DNA from: Caenorhabditis remanei
Lineage: Eukaryota; Nematoda; Chromadorea; Rhabditida; Rhabditidae
Direction of reading: 5' to 3'
Assembly (NCBI RefSeq): GCF_010183535.1
Contig: NC_071333.1
Coordinates: 19,218,587 to 19,282,586 of the forward strand
DNA length: 64,000 nucleotides
The notes beneath the pieces were generated by a model. The model was not told where the DNA came from and made no database searches. It saw only the letters and a list, made by a program, of their open reading frames with translations. The stretch's first letter is position 1. The number at the start of each line of letters is the position of its first letter. Of this stretch, positions 1 through 11,282 are shown one piece after another. The translations under genes and the position numbers were made by a program.

Positions 1-15
1 TTCTAAACACTCTTC

Positions 16-536
16 AGTAGACCAATTAGCATTAAAAAAGCCATGTAATAGAATATGGGGATTGGAAATTATATGAAAAATCTGCAAATCTGTGGTTATT
101 CCTTACCTGGATTCAATATTTTTCTTGGGAATAGGCGTATATCACTGTATAGAGCTGTATTTCATATAGCATCTTGCAAATTTCCAATCAAGAACAATGG
201 GAATACAACGAATCATCAAAACATGGTTTTCTTTCCAAAATAGAATATTTTTATAGACGTGGCAGAATTTTAAATAACAAGCCACGTTTAAAAACTTCCT
301 TTGTTTTTTTAAAGTAACACGTCATTTGTTTTGATGATTCGTTGTATTCCCATTGTTCTTGATTGGAAATTTGCAAGATGTGATATGAATTATAGCTCTA
401 CACATTGATATACGCCTATTCCCAAGAAAAGTATTGAATCCAGGTAAGGAATAAATAAAATTGCAGATTTTACATATAATTTTCAATTCCCAAGTTCTAT
501 TACTTGGTTTTTTTAAATGCTAATTGGACTACTCAA
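16..536. mobile_element. Long foldback (hairpin) element, MITE-like
   Basis: The left arm (about 16-235) and right arm (about 310-536) are reverse complements for roughly 200 bases. For example GTAGACCAATTAGCATT near the left end matches the complement of AATGCTAATTGGACTAC near the right end. The arms enclose a loop of about 75 bases. There is no coding capacity. This is the usual form of a non-autonomous nematode foldback element; the superfamily is not recognised. Arm divergence is modest, so the element is not very old. Confidence 0.85.
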
Positions 537-540
537 TAGT

Positions 541-1317
541 ACTTAGGAGGTAACTTAACAATTACGGTTTCAAGAATAATCCTTTCAGATTTACAGATAT
601 ATTATATTGTGTGTGGAGTCACTTTTTATTTTTATCAATCTATCGTTATTCTTGGTTTGTGTTGATATCTAAATGCGCTCTTTTTAGTCAGAATGAGGTT
701 TGTCGTTTTTTATATGTCAATAGGTTCAATTCGTTTAATTTCAGGTAGCACTCTGAAACTCATACACATCGATTCGTGGATAATTCCCAGAGTTGTAACA
801 GTCACGATTTTGAGAAGGCCCGAGTTCATTACGTGAAATCGGAATTTTTCTAATTTTCACGCGATTTTTTTTCTGTTTTTCACAAAAGTGTAACTGTAAC
901 GTTTCTGTTTTTGTCTTTTTCAATAAAAATGTTCGATTTCTTACGTAACTCTTTTTGAAATTGTTTCAAAAAACCAATTTGACAGCTGACTTGAATCAGT
1001 TTCTGCAACCAGTTGAGGAAAAGTTGTAATTTCCGTGAAATTTTCTTGAATTTCTCAGAAACTCTACAATTTTTCAGTTTTCTAACTATTTTGGGAGATT
1101 CAGTCAGTTTCCACATCAATTCTTGAAATTTCGCACCTCTCAATTTTTTGTGTGAAAACTCACAGGAAAGTTGAAAATTTGCGGAAAAACTGTCGAGGAA
1201 AAAAAATTTTCAAATTTGGCCTGTCTTATATTTTGAGTTGGGAAACCAAATTTAAATTATTCATGATTAGCGTATAATAATTTCACTCGAAGAAAAAAAC
1301 ATTAATTCTTGTTTCAG
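541..1317. other. Gene-free stretch upstream of the first SET gene
   Basis: AT-rich DNA with short open frames on both strands that show neither splice context nor recognisable motifs. The part after about 1200 resembles the intron that separates the repeated exons downstream, so the exon-intron duplication unit seems to begin here. A true first exon or promoter of the SET gene may be hidden here, but I could not place it. Confidence 0.5.
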
Positions 1318-2234
1318 AATTTGTCCGAGACACGCTCCACCGGTGAGAGTGACCTGCTCTCAAACCCAGTCCCCTTCACCATCCGACTTGAATGCACCTG
1401 GATCGAGCCAAAGGTAATTTGAATTTTCTGAATATTTTGAGCTGGGAAACCAAATTAAGTTCATTTGAAATTCGCAAAAAAATTCTAGTCTGTCCGAAAA
1501 AAAAACATGTTTTCTTGTTTCAGAATTTGTCTGAGAGACGCGGCACTAAGGAGAGTTACCCGCTCTCAAACCCAGTCCCCTCCAGCATCCGATGCAGATG
1601 AACCTGGACCGAGACAGAGGTAATTTGAATTTTCTGAAAATTTTGAGTTGGGAACAAGGCTGGGCAAATTATTAAAATTAAAATTATTTGAATTCTTGTT
1701 TTGAATGTGTGATATCTTTGGTGAAAGTTGACCAATTTGTTCAAAACTTTCTCATCTGTTTTTAATTTGTAATTCTAACATTAGGTGACTCAATTCAGCG
1801 AACAAGGTTGTGCGGTCACGGTGAACTGAAAACGTGGTCAAATAATTCGCCCAGCCCTGGTTGGGAAACCAAATTCAAATTCTTCATGATTTGCGAAACA
1901 TTCCAATCAATACAAAAAAAACATTTCTTCTTGTTTCAGACATCGTCAGAGACATGCGGCACCAATGAGAGTGACCCGCTCTCAAACCCAGTCTCCTCCA
2001 CCATCCGACTTGGATGCACCTGGACCGAGCCAGAGGTAATTTAAGTTTTCTAAATATTTTGAGTTGGGAAACCAAACTCAAATAATTCGTGATTCGCCAA
2101 AAGTTCTAATCAATCCGAAAAAACACTTTTTCTTGTCTCAGATTTCGTCAGATAAACGCGCCACCCATGAGAGTGACTCGTTCTCAAACCCAGTCACCAC
2201 CAGAATCCGATTCCGAATCTGGACCGAGCCAGAG
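1318..2234 (+). repeat. Four tandem copies of one symmetrical exon plus intron
   Basis: Four similar exons lie at 1318-1413, 1524-1619, 1940-2035 and 2142-2234 (96, 96, 96 and 93 bases). Each is bounded by TTTCAG-like acceptors and AG|GTAATT-like donors and has the same phase on both sides, so any number can be spliced in or skipped without a frameshift. Each encodes about 31 residues with the core RVTRSQTQSPPxSD followed by GPSQR. The introns are duplicated too; the recurring text is TTTTGAGTTGGGAAACC. The unit is about 205 bases, lengthened in the third copy by a MITE. The second SET gene has only one short, different first exon at this place, so the array is specific to the first copy. Confidence 0.85.
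1655..1862. mobile_element. MITE inserted in an intron of the exon array
   Basis: It interrupts the sequence TTGAGTTGGGAAACC that is otherwise continuous in the sister introns. The ends are inverted repeats: AGGCTGGGCAAATTATT at the left and the complement of AATAATTCGCCCAGCCCT at the right. The element is about 205 bases and non-coding. The insertion followed the exon duplication, because only one intron carries it. Confidence 0.8.
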
Positions 2235-4785
2235 GTAAATTATATATACAATTTACAGTTTATATTCAAAATGAAACCAAAATTTTCAGACCTAATAAGC
2301 GCTCTCGAGTGACAGTTATGAAGGTGGACAGCGATGATGAGAAAGAAAACAGAAGAGTCACAAGAAGACTGGCTCAAGCGCAGCGACAACATGTCATTCC
2401 ACAGCAACCGCCAAATCCCTCCGACTCTGAAGAGGATATTGATATCAACGCTCTCTTGGCACAAATTGCGGAGAATCATTTCGATAATGGCACAGACGAA
2501 GCAATGGTAGCAAGAGATGAGACTGTTGATGAGTAAGTTAAAATTTAAAAATTTGATTTTCTAAATACAAAAAATACTTTTTTTAATGGGAATGTACCAA
2601 ACAGAACTAGTTATCATTCCTGAAAACTGGGCAGGCACGGGTCTATCTCAACAAAAAAAAGGTGAACTATTAAAATTATGAGCTATTTTTGGTCTGTTCG
2701 ATTCATAAAAAATAAAATTTGTCAAACGATTATGGAACACCGAAATACACTGTCAAATTTAATCTTATTTTACAGAAAACAACCAAAGTTGATAACTTTT
2801 TGAGAGGTACTGTATGTCTGTAACCCACGACAGGCCTGATGGTCATTTGTTAATGTGCCGCGGACCGGGTTAGAATAGTTTTTTTTTTTAAATTTTCGTG
2901 TTTTTGGCACTTTATCCAGGTCCGCGGTACATTGACGAGTAGGCATCCCGCCCGTAGTAGGTCACAGTCATAGAACTCTCCGAGATCCTGATTTTCGTAT
3001 ATTTTTCAGCTCATAGTATGGAGATTAAAACTACTTAGGTATCGGCCCGCTTAGCAAGAGTGCTAGTTTGCATTTCAAATGTTTCTCATACAGAATCAAC
3101 GCCCAATTTGCCAAGATGACGATTGCCACGGTTGTTGATCCGGCTCCATCCCGCAAAAGAGGCATGCACGTTGCCAAAGTGCAAGTTCTCAAAAAGTTTC
3201 AATGTAAGATTCCAAACGGATGCATCGAAGCGAACAAAGGGCAACAATTTGGATCCTGGCACCGAGACGCCGCCCTCGAATATCCCGGAATTCCAACAAG
3301 AAAGTTTTGTGAAAAGGATATGAACAAGTATGGAAAGACTGAGAAGAACTGGTCAATTCAAACGATATTCTCTGTAAGTGTGAAAAAACACAATGTTTAA
3401 ACTAAATATTGTTACAGGATCCAACAGCCCGAAATCAGTTTTGGCTCTACTACGTTGGATGGAGCTGCAAAACTATGTGGCTCCAGAAACTCAGTGATTT
3501 TGCGAGCAGCGCATCGGAAATGGTAGAACATATGAAGATCCGCAATACGTTTCTGGCCAAATTAAAAAGAAGTTTGAAAACTCCGGAGCTCAAAAAGCTG
3601 GTGGACCGAGAAAAATGTATGGATGAAACGATCAAAAGTAATCCAGATCATATTTTTTGGCTTTATCAAGACATGTCCTTCTTCCACACGAAGATCCAGC
3701 AAAACGAAGGACTCGGGCTAATTTCATATATGTGTCTCAGAGAAAAGATGAAATTGCCGCCAAAGTTTGCCGTAAGTTTTGTTTTACATGTTATGATGTG
3801 TTATGACCATTTTTTCAGTACACCACCGTAAATGTGATGAAGCCTGACATTTACCAAATTTGCGTAAAAAATAGCGCAAATCGGCGATTCACCTCTATGA
3901 GAGTCGGAGTGAACGACAGACAATTCACTGCATGTGAAAAACCGAGCACATGCAAATGTAATATGAAGGTGATCTAAAATTATTAAATAAAACCTAATAA
4001 CTAATTTTTTAGTTCGAACAATTGTTTGCTTCATACACCAACTCGGACGGTGTTGTCATTCGTCGCAAAAACCGTCAGCCGAACAAGGACTGCGTTCTGA
4101 ACTTGGACGGTTTTGAATATGAAGAAGAACGGATCGTAATTGAGTGCTCCGATGCTTGCGGATGCTCTTACAAGTGTCCACGCCGACAGCTCCAAAGAGG
4201 ACAGCAAAAGTACTTGGTTGTTTTTTATGAAGGTGATCGGGGATTTGGTGTCCGAGCAGCCGAATTTATCAAACAAGGAGAATTCATTATGGAGTACGTT
4301 GGAGAGATAATGGCGTTGAAAAAAGATGATCATCGGGATCGTGACGTGTCCTATGATGTTAAGTTGACTGTCTTCGACAATAACTTGGTGATTTCCTCGG
4401 CTCTACTTGGGTAAGTACCTGTTTGTGTTTTCTTTTCATTTTTATAATATCACTTTGCAGAAATGTCGCACGATTTTTGGGACACGCTTGCCAGCCCAAC
4501 GCCACATTCATCGAGTGCTACAGCAGGAAGTGTGAGACCGACCCTCTCTTCCCACGTATCGGTGCCTTCGCCACCAGCGACATCAATATTGGAGAGGAAA
4601 TCACAATCTCTTACTTCCACCCAAGCCAACTCCTCGGCACGACTGGCATCAAGTGCAGGTACGTTTGTGATAATGACATTTAAGGCATTTAAGACTAGCT
4701 AAAAGACAAGGTTATCCAAAATTTAATTTTCAGTTGCCGCGAGACTTGCCCCAACTACTTGCCAACCGCCGACGCAGTCGAGTAA
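1965..4785 (+). CDS. SET-domain histone-lysine methyltransferase, SUV39/G9a type
   Basis: Model: 1965-2035, 2142-2234, 2290-2532, 3094-3373, 3418-3771, 3819-3968, 4013-4410, 4461-4658, 4734-4785, giving 612 residues. All junctions keep frame. The N-terminus is Ser/Thr/Pro/Arg-rich and an acidic SDSEEDIDINALLAQIAE segment follows. The C-terminal third has pre-SET cysteines (CSDACGCSYKCPRR), the SET start DRGFGVRA, the core NVARFLGHACQPN, GEEITISY with the catalytic-type Tyr, and post-SET KCSCRETC. Such enzymes methylate histone H3 lysines in the nucleus using SAM. The usual NHSC motif is GHAC here, so the SAM-contacting Asn is replaced by Gly and activity is uncertain. The start is uncertain: ATGs occur inside array exons 3 (1965) and 4, and exons at 1318 and 1524 may add N-terminal sequence. 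The methyltransferase class is firm; the orthologue is not identified. Confidence 0.85.
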
Positions 4786-5701
4786 CATGCTGCACTTATC
4801 CAACTCTCTCCACCATTATCAGGCCACTATTATCAGCTCACAATAATTGTTCTGCCCTCCCATTTGTTCATCCAATTTTTGTCATATCATCACTCTTATG
4901 TTGTCATAATTTACCGTGCACCTTAATTCTTCAAGTATTTACTATTGTTTTCTTTTCACTTCTGCAATGCTCTTCTCCCTAATATGTCCACTATTATCAA
5001 TTCTCTATAATTTATCTACCATGTTTGTCAATCACCTTTTTGTCATATTTTATAATTTTTAAGTTGTCATATTTCACAGTTCTCTCAGTGTTTCCTTGAT
5101 TCTCTCAGTATTTGCTACCGTTCTAAATTTAATTTCCTAGCTTGTAAAATTTGATATATTTTTTTATAAATCTTACAAAATCCATCAATGTTTGATAATA
5201 TTGTAATTATTAAAACAGATTATCAAGAAAAAGGAGAAATTTGACCTGCATCAAAAAAATCATTTTAAAGACGCATTTTTTGATGAACATAGTGATTTTT
5301 TGAAAAATGAGGATTTCCACTTTAAACCCTTTCAAAACTCTTCTCTACATTGTGTTTCTTCAAAAGCAACATCACGAATTGACCCAACCCGCGCAAAACA
5401 GAGGTGGGATGCAAGCGCGCTCCACCGTACAACGCCAAGGAGGCCCTCTCCTTTTTGTTGTTATTCCGTCATTTTGGCTCATTTTTCTTTGTTTTTCTTG
5501 GTTCTTGTTGATTTTTATTGAATTTTAGCTCTATTCAAGCTTGTTTCAGCTGTTTCATCACTTCATTGAGCGATTATTCATGTTTTTCAACAGTTTTTGT
5601 CGTTTAAATTGCTTAACTTGCCATTTTCGTCCGTCTCCCTCCTTGAAACTGAAATTCTCTTTTTTTCTTTCAAGTTCGATCATTTTTTGTTTAGGTTCGT
5701 C
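4786..5701. other. Intergenic region between SET and membrane-protein genes
   Basis: The first part is the pyrimidine-rich 3' region of the SET gene, with CCACTATTATCA-type repeats at 4812-4840 and 4988-5000. Around 5400-5450 there is a GC-richer patch (GCAAGCGCGCTCCACC) that looks like part of a dispersed repeat. The rest is T-rich and is probably the promoter of the downstream gene. No convincing ORF was seen. Confidence 0.5.
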
Positions 5702-6567
5702 ATGATGCGCTTTGTCAAAGACTACAAAAAGATGGAGAAAGCGCGAAACATGGAGGTAAGTCAAAAAAATGTTTTCAAATTGCCAGCGCTATGGTTACGG
5801 ATGATAACACCACTATTTTGTGAGAGAACTCTGGATTTCTATAACGAAACAACTGAAAACCAACTAAGAAAAAAACTGGCTCCCGATTTTTCTTAAAATC
5901 AATATCTCCCATTTTTCAGTTCTCTCTCCTCGCCCTTCTCACCGTCGAATTCGTGTTCTGCGTGTTCGGATACTTCATGGATTCATCACTCAACAATACA
6001 GTTGTCGAGACATTCTACACCATCTGGATTTTCAACCTCTTGGTCGCTTCCTTGCTCAACATCACCACCAAACCGGTTATCTTCTCCATCTATCGCGCGG
6101 GCTTCAGAGTGAGTTGGAATATTGAGAACATTCAAACAATTGGGTGCACTTTCAGATGATTTATCTCGCTGTTGTCGTCTACATTTTCTGCTCGTTTGGC
6201 TACATGACAGTCTCCGCGTACGTCCTGGTCTTCTGCATTGCGGATTTCGTCTATCTTGTCAATGGAGTGTCGAATGAACAGGTAAGACACATTTTTTTGC
6301 GGGTAACCTGTTAACCAAACCATTTTGTAATTTCAGATGACATATCCGGGCAAATGGATTGCGATGGTCAACCGAAAGTGGCGAATTTCTGAAAAGGAGG
6401 CTGATATTGAACATGCTCGCTTTGATTCTCCCATCAGCGACGTCGAAGCAATGAAGAATCTCGATGACATGGAATGGGACACGTCTTGCGACTACTTCAC
6501 TGCCGATGACGACGACTTCATCTTCCCATACCCTCCCATGAAATCTAGTGAATCTGTCATTGTCTGA
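5702..6567 (+). CDS. Small multi-pass membrane protein, unknown family
   Basis: Exons 5702-5755, 5920-6108, 6156-6281 and 6337-6567 give 199 residues, with phase-0 junctions throughout. A short basic N-terminus (MMRFVKDYKKMEKARNME) precedes about four hydrophobic segments at residues 19-39, 46-68, 82-103 and 104-124. The C-terminal tail is about 75 residues, cytosolic-looking and very acidic (TADDDDFIFPYPP). The spacing recalls small tetraspan proteins but I recognise no signature. Two relatives lie in the window: a decayed copy at 10.66 kb and an intact minus-strand paralogue at 62.5-63.3 kb with identical exon structure and conserved YPP near the end. Conservation of the paralogue supports a real protein. 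Confidence 0.85.
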
Positions 6568-8056
6568 GAAAAAGGTTTTTCATGCCTAAATGCTCATATT
6601 CATTATTCCCCGTTCTCTACCAATTGTGATTTATACATGTTTCTTCGCATTTTCATTCCCGACGCTTTTATTTCTCCCGGTATAGTAATTTGTTTATGAC
6701 TTGTCCACTCTTCTCATTCCCTCCGCTCCCTCTTTATGATAGATAGATTAATGTTTCATCGAAGTGCAATTTTTACATGTACTATGTTCCCTCTTCCCAC
6801 ACAGTTTGCTTTATCTTTTGATTTACGTATTCCAAATAGTTTCATCAATTTGTGAATATTTATTAAAAATTTGCTACGAATTTACAGCGATTAGAAAGTG
6901 AATATGTAGTGGAAAATTGTCGACTTCGTGAGTGTCAGACGGCCTCACTGGTAGTCTCACAATATCTATTGTTTATGAAGTTTTCAAATCATAAGTAAAG
7001 CTTTATTTTTGCAGTTCACTATTTTTTGTATAAACTGCCCCTGGAAAGTTACAATCCATTAAAGCATACAGCTAGAATCATTCTCACATTAAAAGACTAG
7101 CGGGGCTTGTGTGTCAGTGTGATCGTGGCACACTCACAAAATAGAACAATTTAAACTGACAATAATTGTTTATTTACTAATAGATAGAGTTAAATAAGAA
7201 TTTCAACTTAGGGCATGAGCACAGATTAAAAATTGAGAGAATTGAGTGCAAGATATTTAGGAATGTTTATTCGGAAAATATTTAATTTATAACACCGGGA
7301 AGAGATATTGACGTTGGAAACATGCTCGCCGAGTGGATGGCAGCAATTTACTGTTCTTAAAATTGCATGCGTTGATAAGATGTATTATTATCTTTCATGG
7401 ACGAAACGTTAAACGATATTTCATGGAAAAGTTAAAGATGACGCTAACAGACAACATTCAATACACCTTCGGAGACTACCGACACTGTCTCTCAAGTTAT
7501 GAGAGCTCAAAATATACAATAACTGATTTCTAGTGAGAAAATGCGTCTGGTCGCAGAAATAATACGAGAACTCATAATTCAGAGCAAAATGTCAAGCGTA
7601 TCCCAATGATTCAATGTATGAAACGTCTTTTTGGTCTATTCTCTTACATATTAATTTTCCGAAGACAAATGTGCCGACATCTTGAAGGCTTATAATGGCC
7701 CTCATTTAGTTTTCTCTGCAAAACAAGGACCATCATCGCCTTACTAATCTCTTATTTCAATATGTTTACTCAACTTATCATTTATCTCTTATAAATCACC
7801 TGTTATCAAGAATATTAAAATAATTATAACTTAAATTCCCTCCAATTTTTCTTCGTGTCAGTAAATTCGCTCCGCCGGACCGCCATTAGACACGCACTCT
7901 CTTTCCTTTGTTTACTGTCCTCTCTTGCAGAATCCGCAAGCTGTAGCGGTCCGGCGGGAAAATAACTTATTTTCGTTTTGATTGTGATCAAAGTTTCATG
8001 CCAAAAACAATATGTTTCCCTTCCAGAGGTAACAATCAAAAACTTGTCAACAAAGG
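6568..8056. other. Intergenic region between the two duplication units
   Basis: The first 300 bases are the 3' UTR and flank of the membrane-protein gene and recur at about 10,820-11,130. At 6912-7155 there may be a degenerate hairpin element: AAATTGT..GTGAGTGT at the left is mirrored by ACACTCAC..ACAATTT at the right. At 7872-7956 a 12-base inverted repeat (CCGCCGGACCGC and its complement) flanks about 60 bases just upstream of the second SET copy. A short open frame at 7333-7533 has no supporting features. Confidence 0.45.
7872..7956. repeat. GC-rich inverted repeat upstream of the second SET copy
   Basis: CCGCCGGACCGCC and AGCGGTCCGGCGGG are complementary over 12 bases and separated by about 60 bases, in otherwise AT-rich DNA. 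They lie 100-185 bases before the ATG at 8057. This could be a small MITE or a regulatory palindrome. GCGGTCCG also occurs near the CBP-like genes (about 43,263). Confidence 0.45.
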
Positions 8057-10591
8057 ATGAGCAAACAGAGAATCCGGCTAGAATCTTCGACGGGATCAGA
8101 GTCAGATGGATCGGAAACAAGCCAGAGGTAATACGAATCTTCCGAATATTTTGAGTTGGGAATCCAAGTTGAAACCACAACTTTCAGATCCATAAAGCGT
8201 GCTCGAGTGACAGTCGTGGAAGCGGACAGGGACGATAGAAAAACAAATCGAAGAACGACAAAAAGTCCACGTATGGTTCAAGCAAAACCACCACAAGTCG
8301 CTCCACAGCAACCGCCAAATCTGTCCGACTCTGAAGAGGATATTGATGTCAACGCTCTATTGGCACAAATTGCGGAGAATCATTTCGATAATGGCACAGA
8401 CGAGGCAACAGTGACAAGAAATTTGACAGTCGAGCAGTGAGTTTATATTCTGAAATTAATTTTTGAGATTATTTGCCAGAAAACTTGTTTTTTATATAGG
8501 AATATATCGAACAAAACTAGTCATCATACTTGCAAATTGGGCCCGCGCATAACTCGCATCAAACTCATTGTTATGAGTGAAAATTGTTTTCAAAATATAG
8601 ATTTCGTGAAAATGTATGTCTGTGACCTATCGCTGTTTCTTAATTTCTGCCGTGAGCCAAGATAGAATAAACTATTCGCAATTGTCGCGATTTCTGGCTT
8701 TTTATCCTAAACCCCGACTCGCGGTCTACTAACGACTAGCCATCCGGCCCAAAGTTGGTCACAGTTATAGTACTCGGCAAGATCTACATTTTGGTATGTA
8801 TATCAACTCATAAAATTGTGTTTGAAGCAAATTACACCACCTTTCACTAGTATGCTAGTTATTAGCATTTAAAATGTTTCTTTTTCAGATTCAATGACAA
8901 ATTTGCAAAAATGACAATTGCCACGATTATCGATGCTGATCCATCCCGCAAATGTGTAATGGCTTCTCCCAAAGTGCAAATGTTCAAAAAATTTCTGTGT
9001 CGGATTCCAAACGGATGCATCGAAGCGAATAACGGGCAACGATTTGGATCCTGGCACCGAGACGCCGCCCTCGAATATCCCGGAATTCCAACACGAAAAT
9101 TTTGTGAAAAGGACATGAGTCAGTATGGGACGGCTGAGAAAAACTGGTTGATTCAATCGATATATTCTGTAAGTGTGGAAAAGCGCAATGTTTAAACAAA
9201 ATATTGTTACAGCATCCAACAGCCCGAAATCAGTTCTGGTTATATTATGTGGGGTGGACGTGCAAGACAATGTGCCTAGAAAAACTGAGTGCTTTCGACA
9301 GTACAGCCTCCGAAATGATAACACTCATGAGACTTCGAAATGAATTTCTGTCAAGACTTAAAAGGACTCTGAAGACTCCGGAACTCAAAAGACTGGCGGA
9401 CCGAGAAAAATTTCTAGATGATACTATCAAGACGAATCCAGACCATATTTTTTGGCTCTACCAAGATATGTCCTTCTTCCACGCCAAAATCCACCACAAC
9501 GAAGGACTCGGACCAGTTCTCTATATGTGTCTGAGAGAGGAAATGCAACTGCCGCCAAAATACGCAGTACGTTTTGTTTCACAAATTATGACACGTTGTA
9601 GCCCTTTTTACAGTATACGACATTGAATGTAATGAACATCGAGATATATCAAATCTGCGTCAAAAACAGTGTTGGTCGGCGTTTCACCTTTCTAAGGCTT
9701 GGAGTCGCTGGTCAATTCACTGCATGCGAGAAACCGGATACTTGCCAATGCAATATGAAGGTGATCTAAAAATATTAAATAAGGCCTAACAATTAATTTT
9801 TCAGTTCGAAAATTTGTTCGCTTCATACACCGACTCGGACGGTACCGTCATCCACCGAAAAAACCGTCAGCCGAACAAGGAGGGCATTATTGACATGGAG
9901 GGATTTGAGTATGAAGAAGAACGGATCATTATTGAGTGTTCCGATGGTTGCGGATGCTCGTACAATTGCCCTCGTCGCCAGCTTCAACGTGGACAACAGA
10001 AATTCCTAGTGATTTTCTATGAAGGAGATCGAGGATTTGGGATTCGAGCTGGCGAGTTTATCAAAAAAGGAGAATTCATTATGGAGTATGTTGGTGAGAT
10101 TTTGGCGTTGAAACAAGGAGACTATCTCAATCGTGACGTATCGTATGACGCCAAGTTGACTGTCTTCGACAACAACTTGGTGATTTCTTCGGCTCGACTT
10201 GGGTAAGTACCATAGTTTGTGTTTTTTGTCATATCTATATAATATCATTTTCCAGAAACGTCGCTCGTTTTTGGGCCACGCTTGCCAGCCCAACGCCACA
10301 TTCATCGAGGCATACAGCCGGAAGTGCGAGACCGACCCTCTCTTCCCACGTATCGGTGTCTACGCCACCAGCGACATCAAAATCGGGGAGGAGGTCACCA
10401 TCTCGTACTTCCACCCAAGCCAACTCCTCGGCACGACTGGCATCAAGTGTAGGTACGTTTGAAACACTTAATTTTAAGCATTCAACATTAGTTCAAAGTT
10501 TAAGTCATCTAAAATATATATTTTTCACATTTCCAGTTGCCGTGAGGACTGCCCTAACTTCTTGCCAACCGCCGACGACGCCGATGAGTGA
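8057..10591 (+). pseudogene. Second SET-domain methyltransferase copy, frameshifted in the SET core
   Basis: Exons 8057-8127, 8188-8436, 8889-9168, 9213-9566, 9614-9760, 9805-10202, 10256-10452 and 10537-10591. The ATG at 8057 opens MSKQRIRLESSTG, follows a TTCCAG acceptor and is in frame, a better start than any in copy 1. Exon 7 is 197 bases against 198 in copy 1: where copy 1 has cga+ttttt+gga, this copy has cg+ttttt+ggc, one base short. The frame therefore shifts at NVARF, losing the GHACQPN motif, the catalytic Tyr and the post-SET cysteines, although the shifted-frame sequence is still well conserved up to the expected stop. This is either a young pseudogene or a homopolymer sequencing error; otherwise the gene looks functional. 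Confidence 0.75.
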
Positions 10592-10655
10592 CCTGTTGCT
10601 CATCTGCAATTCTTCTCACTCCCTATCAGGCCAATATAATCATAATGTATCATAG

Positions 10656-10819
10656 CCATGTTCTCGGCTTACGTCCTGGTCTTCTGCATTGCGAATTTTG
10701 TATATCTGTCTATTGATGACAGGGAATGGAACACGTCTTGCGACTACTTCACTGCCGATGACGACGACTTCATCTTCCCATACCCACCCTTGAAATCTTG
10801 TAAATCTGTCATTGTCTGA
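10656..10819 (+). pseudogene. Truncated copy of the membrane-protein gene
   Basis: It retains part of exon 3 (coding SAYVLVFCIA) joined after about 25 bases to the end of exon 4 (EWNTSCDYFTADDDDF to the stop). The first two exons, the 3' part of exon 3 and the first part of exon 4 are missing. The 3' UTR continues with high similarity to 6567-6870. An internal deletion after the tandem duplication is the simplest explanation. Confidence 0.85.
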
Positions 10820-11282
10820 GAAAAAGATTTTGCATGCCTAAATGCTCATATTCATTATTCCCTGTTCTCTACCAATTGTGATTTATACGTGTTTCTTCGC
10901 ATTTTCATTCCCGACGCTTTTATTTCTCCCGGTATAGTATTTTGTTTATGACTTCTCCACTCTTCTCATTCCCTCCGCTTCCTCTTTATGATAGATAGAT
11001 TAATGTTGCATCGAAGTTCAATTTTTACATGTACTATGCTCCCCTCTTCCCACACAGCTTGTTTTATCTTTTGATTTACGTGTTCCAAATAGTTTCATCG
11101 ATTTGTAAATTTACATTTAAAATTTGCTACCAATTTACAGAAATTATCAGAACAGATGAGTTCAATTTTTCTCTTGTCGATGCGTATGCGAGAGAATTTG
11201 TGTTTATTTTAGAAATTTAAAATCGGTTTGAACATTCAAAAAGTAGGAAATATTAATAATGATTGCAGAAAAATGAAAACAA
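10820..11282. other. Duplicated 3' flank and spacer
   Basis: Positions 10,820-11,130 are the duplicated 3' flank of the membrane-protein gene. Positions 11,238-11,278 match 28,802-28,842 next to the satellite with about two mismatches in 41 bases. No gene was seen. Confidence 0.6.

Larger units (their letters stand above)
2290..11130 (+). repeat. Tandem segmental duplication of the SET plus membrane-protein pair
   Basis: Unit 1 (about 2290-6870) and unit 2 (about 8188-11,130) share the same gene order, exon sizes (280, 354, 398 bases identical; 150 versus 147), intron positions and 3' flank. The exons are clearly paralogous but noticeably diverged at the amino-acid level. The 3' UTR blocks 6567-6870 and 10,819-11,130 are more alike than the coding exons. 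In unit 2 most of the membrane-protein gene and the intergenic DNA before it are deleted. Confidence 0.85.

Noticed and set aside
7333..7533. 66-codon frame between the SET copies
   Set aside because: Isolated, no splice sites in keeping, no similarity to the paralogous unit.
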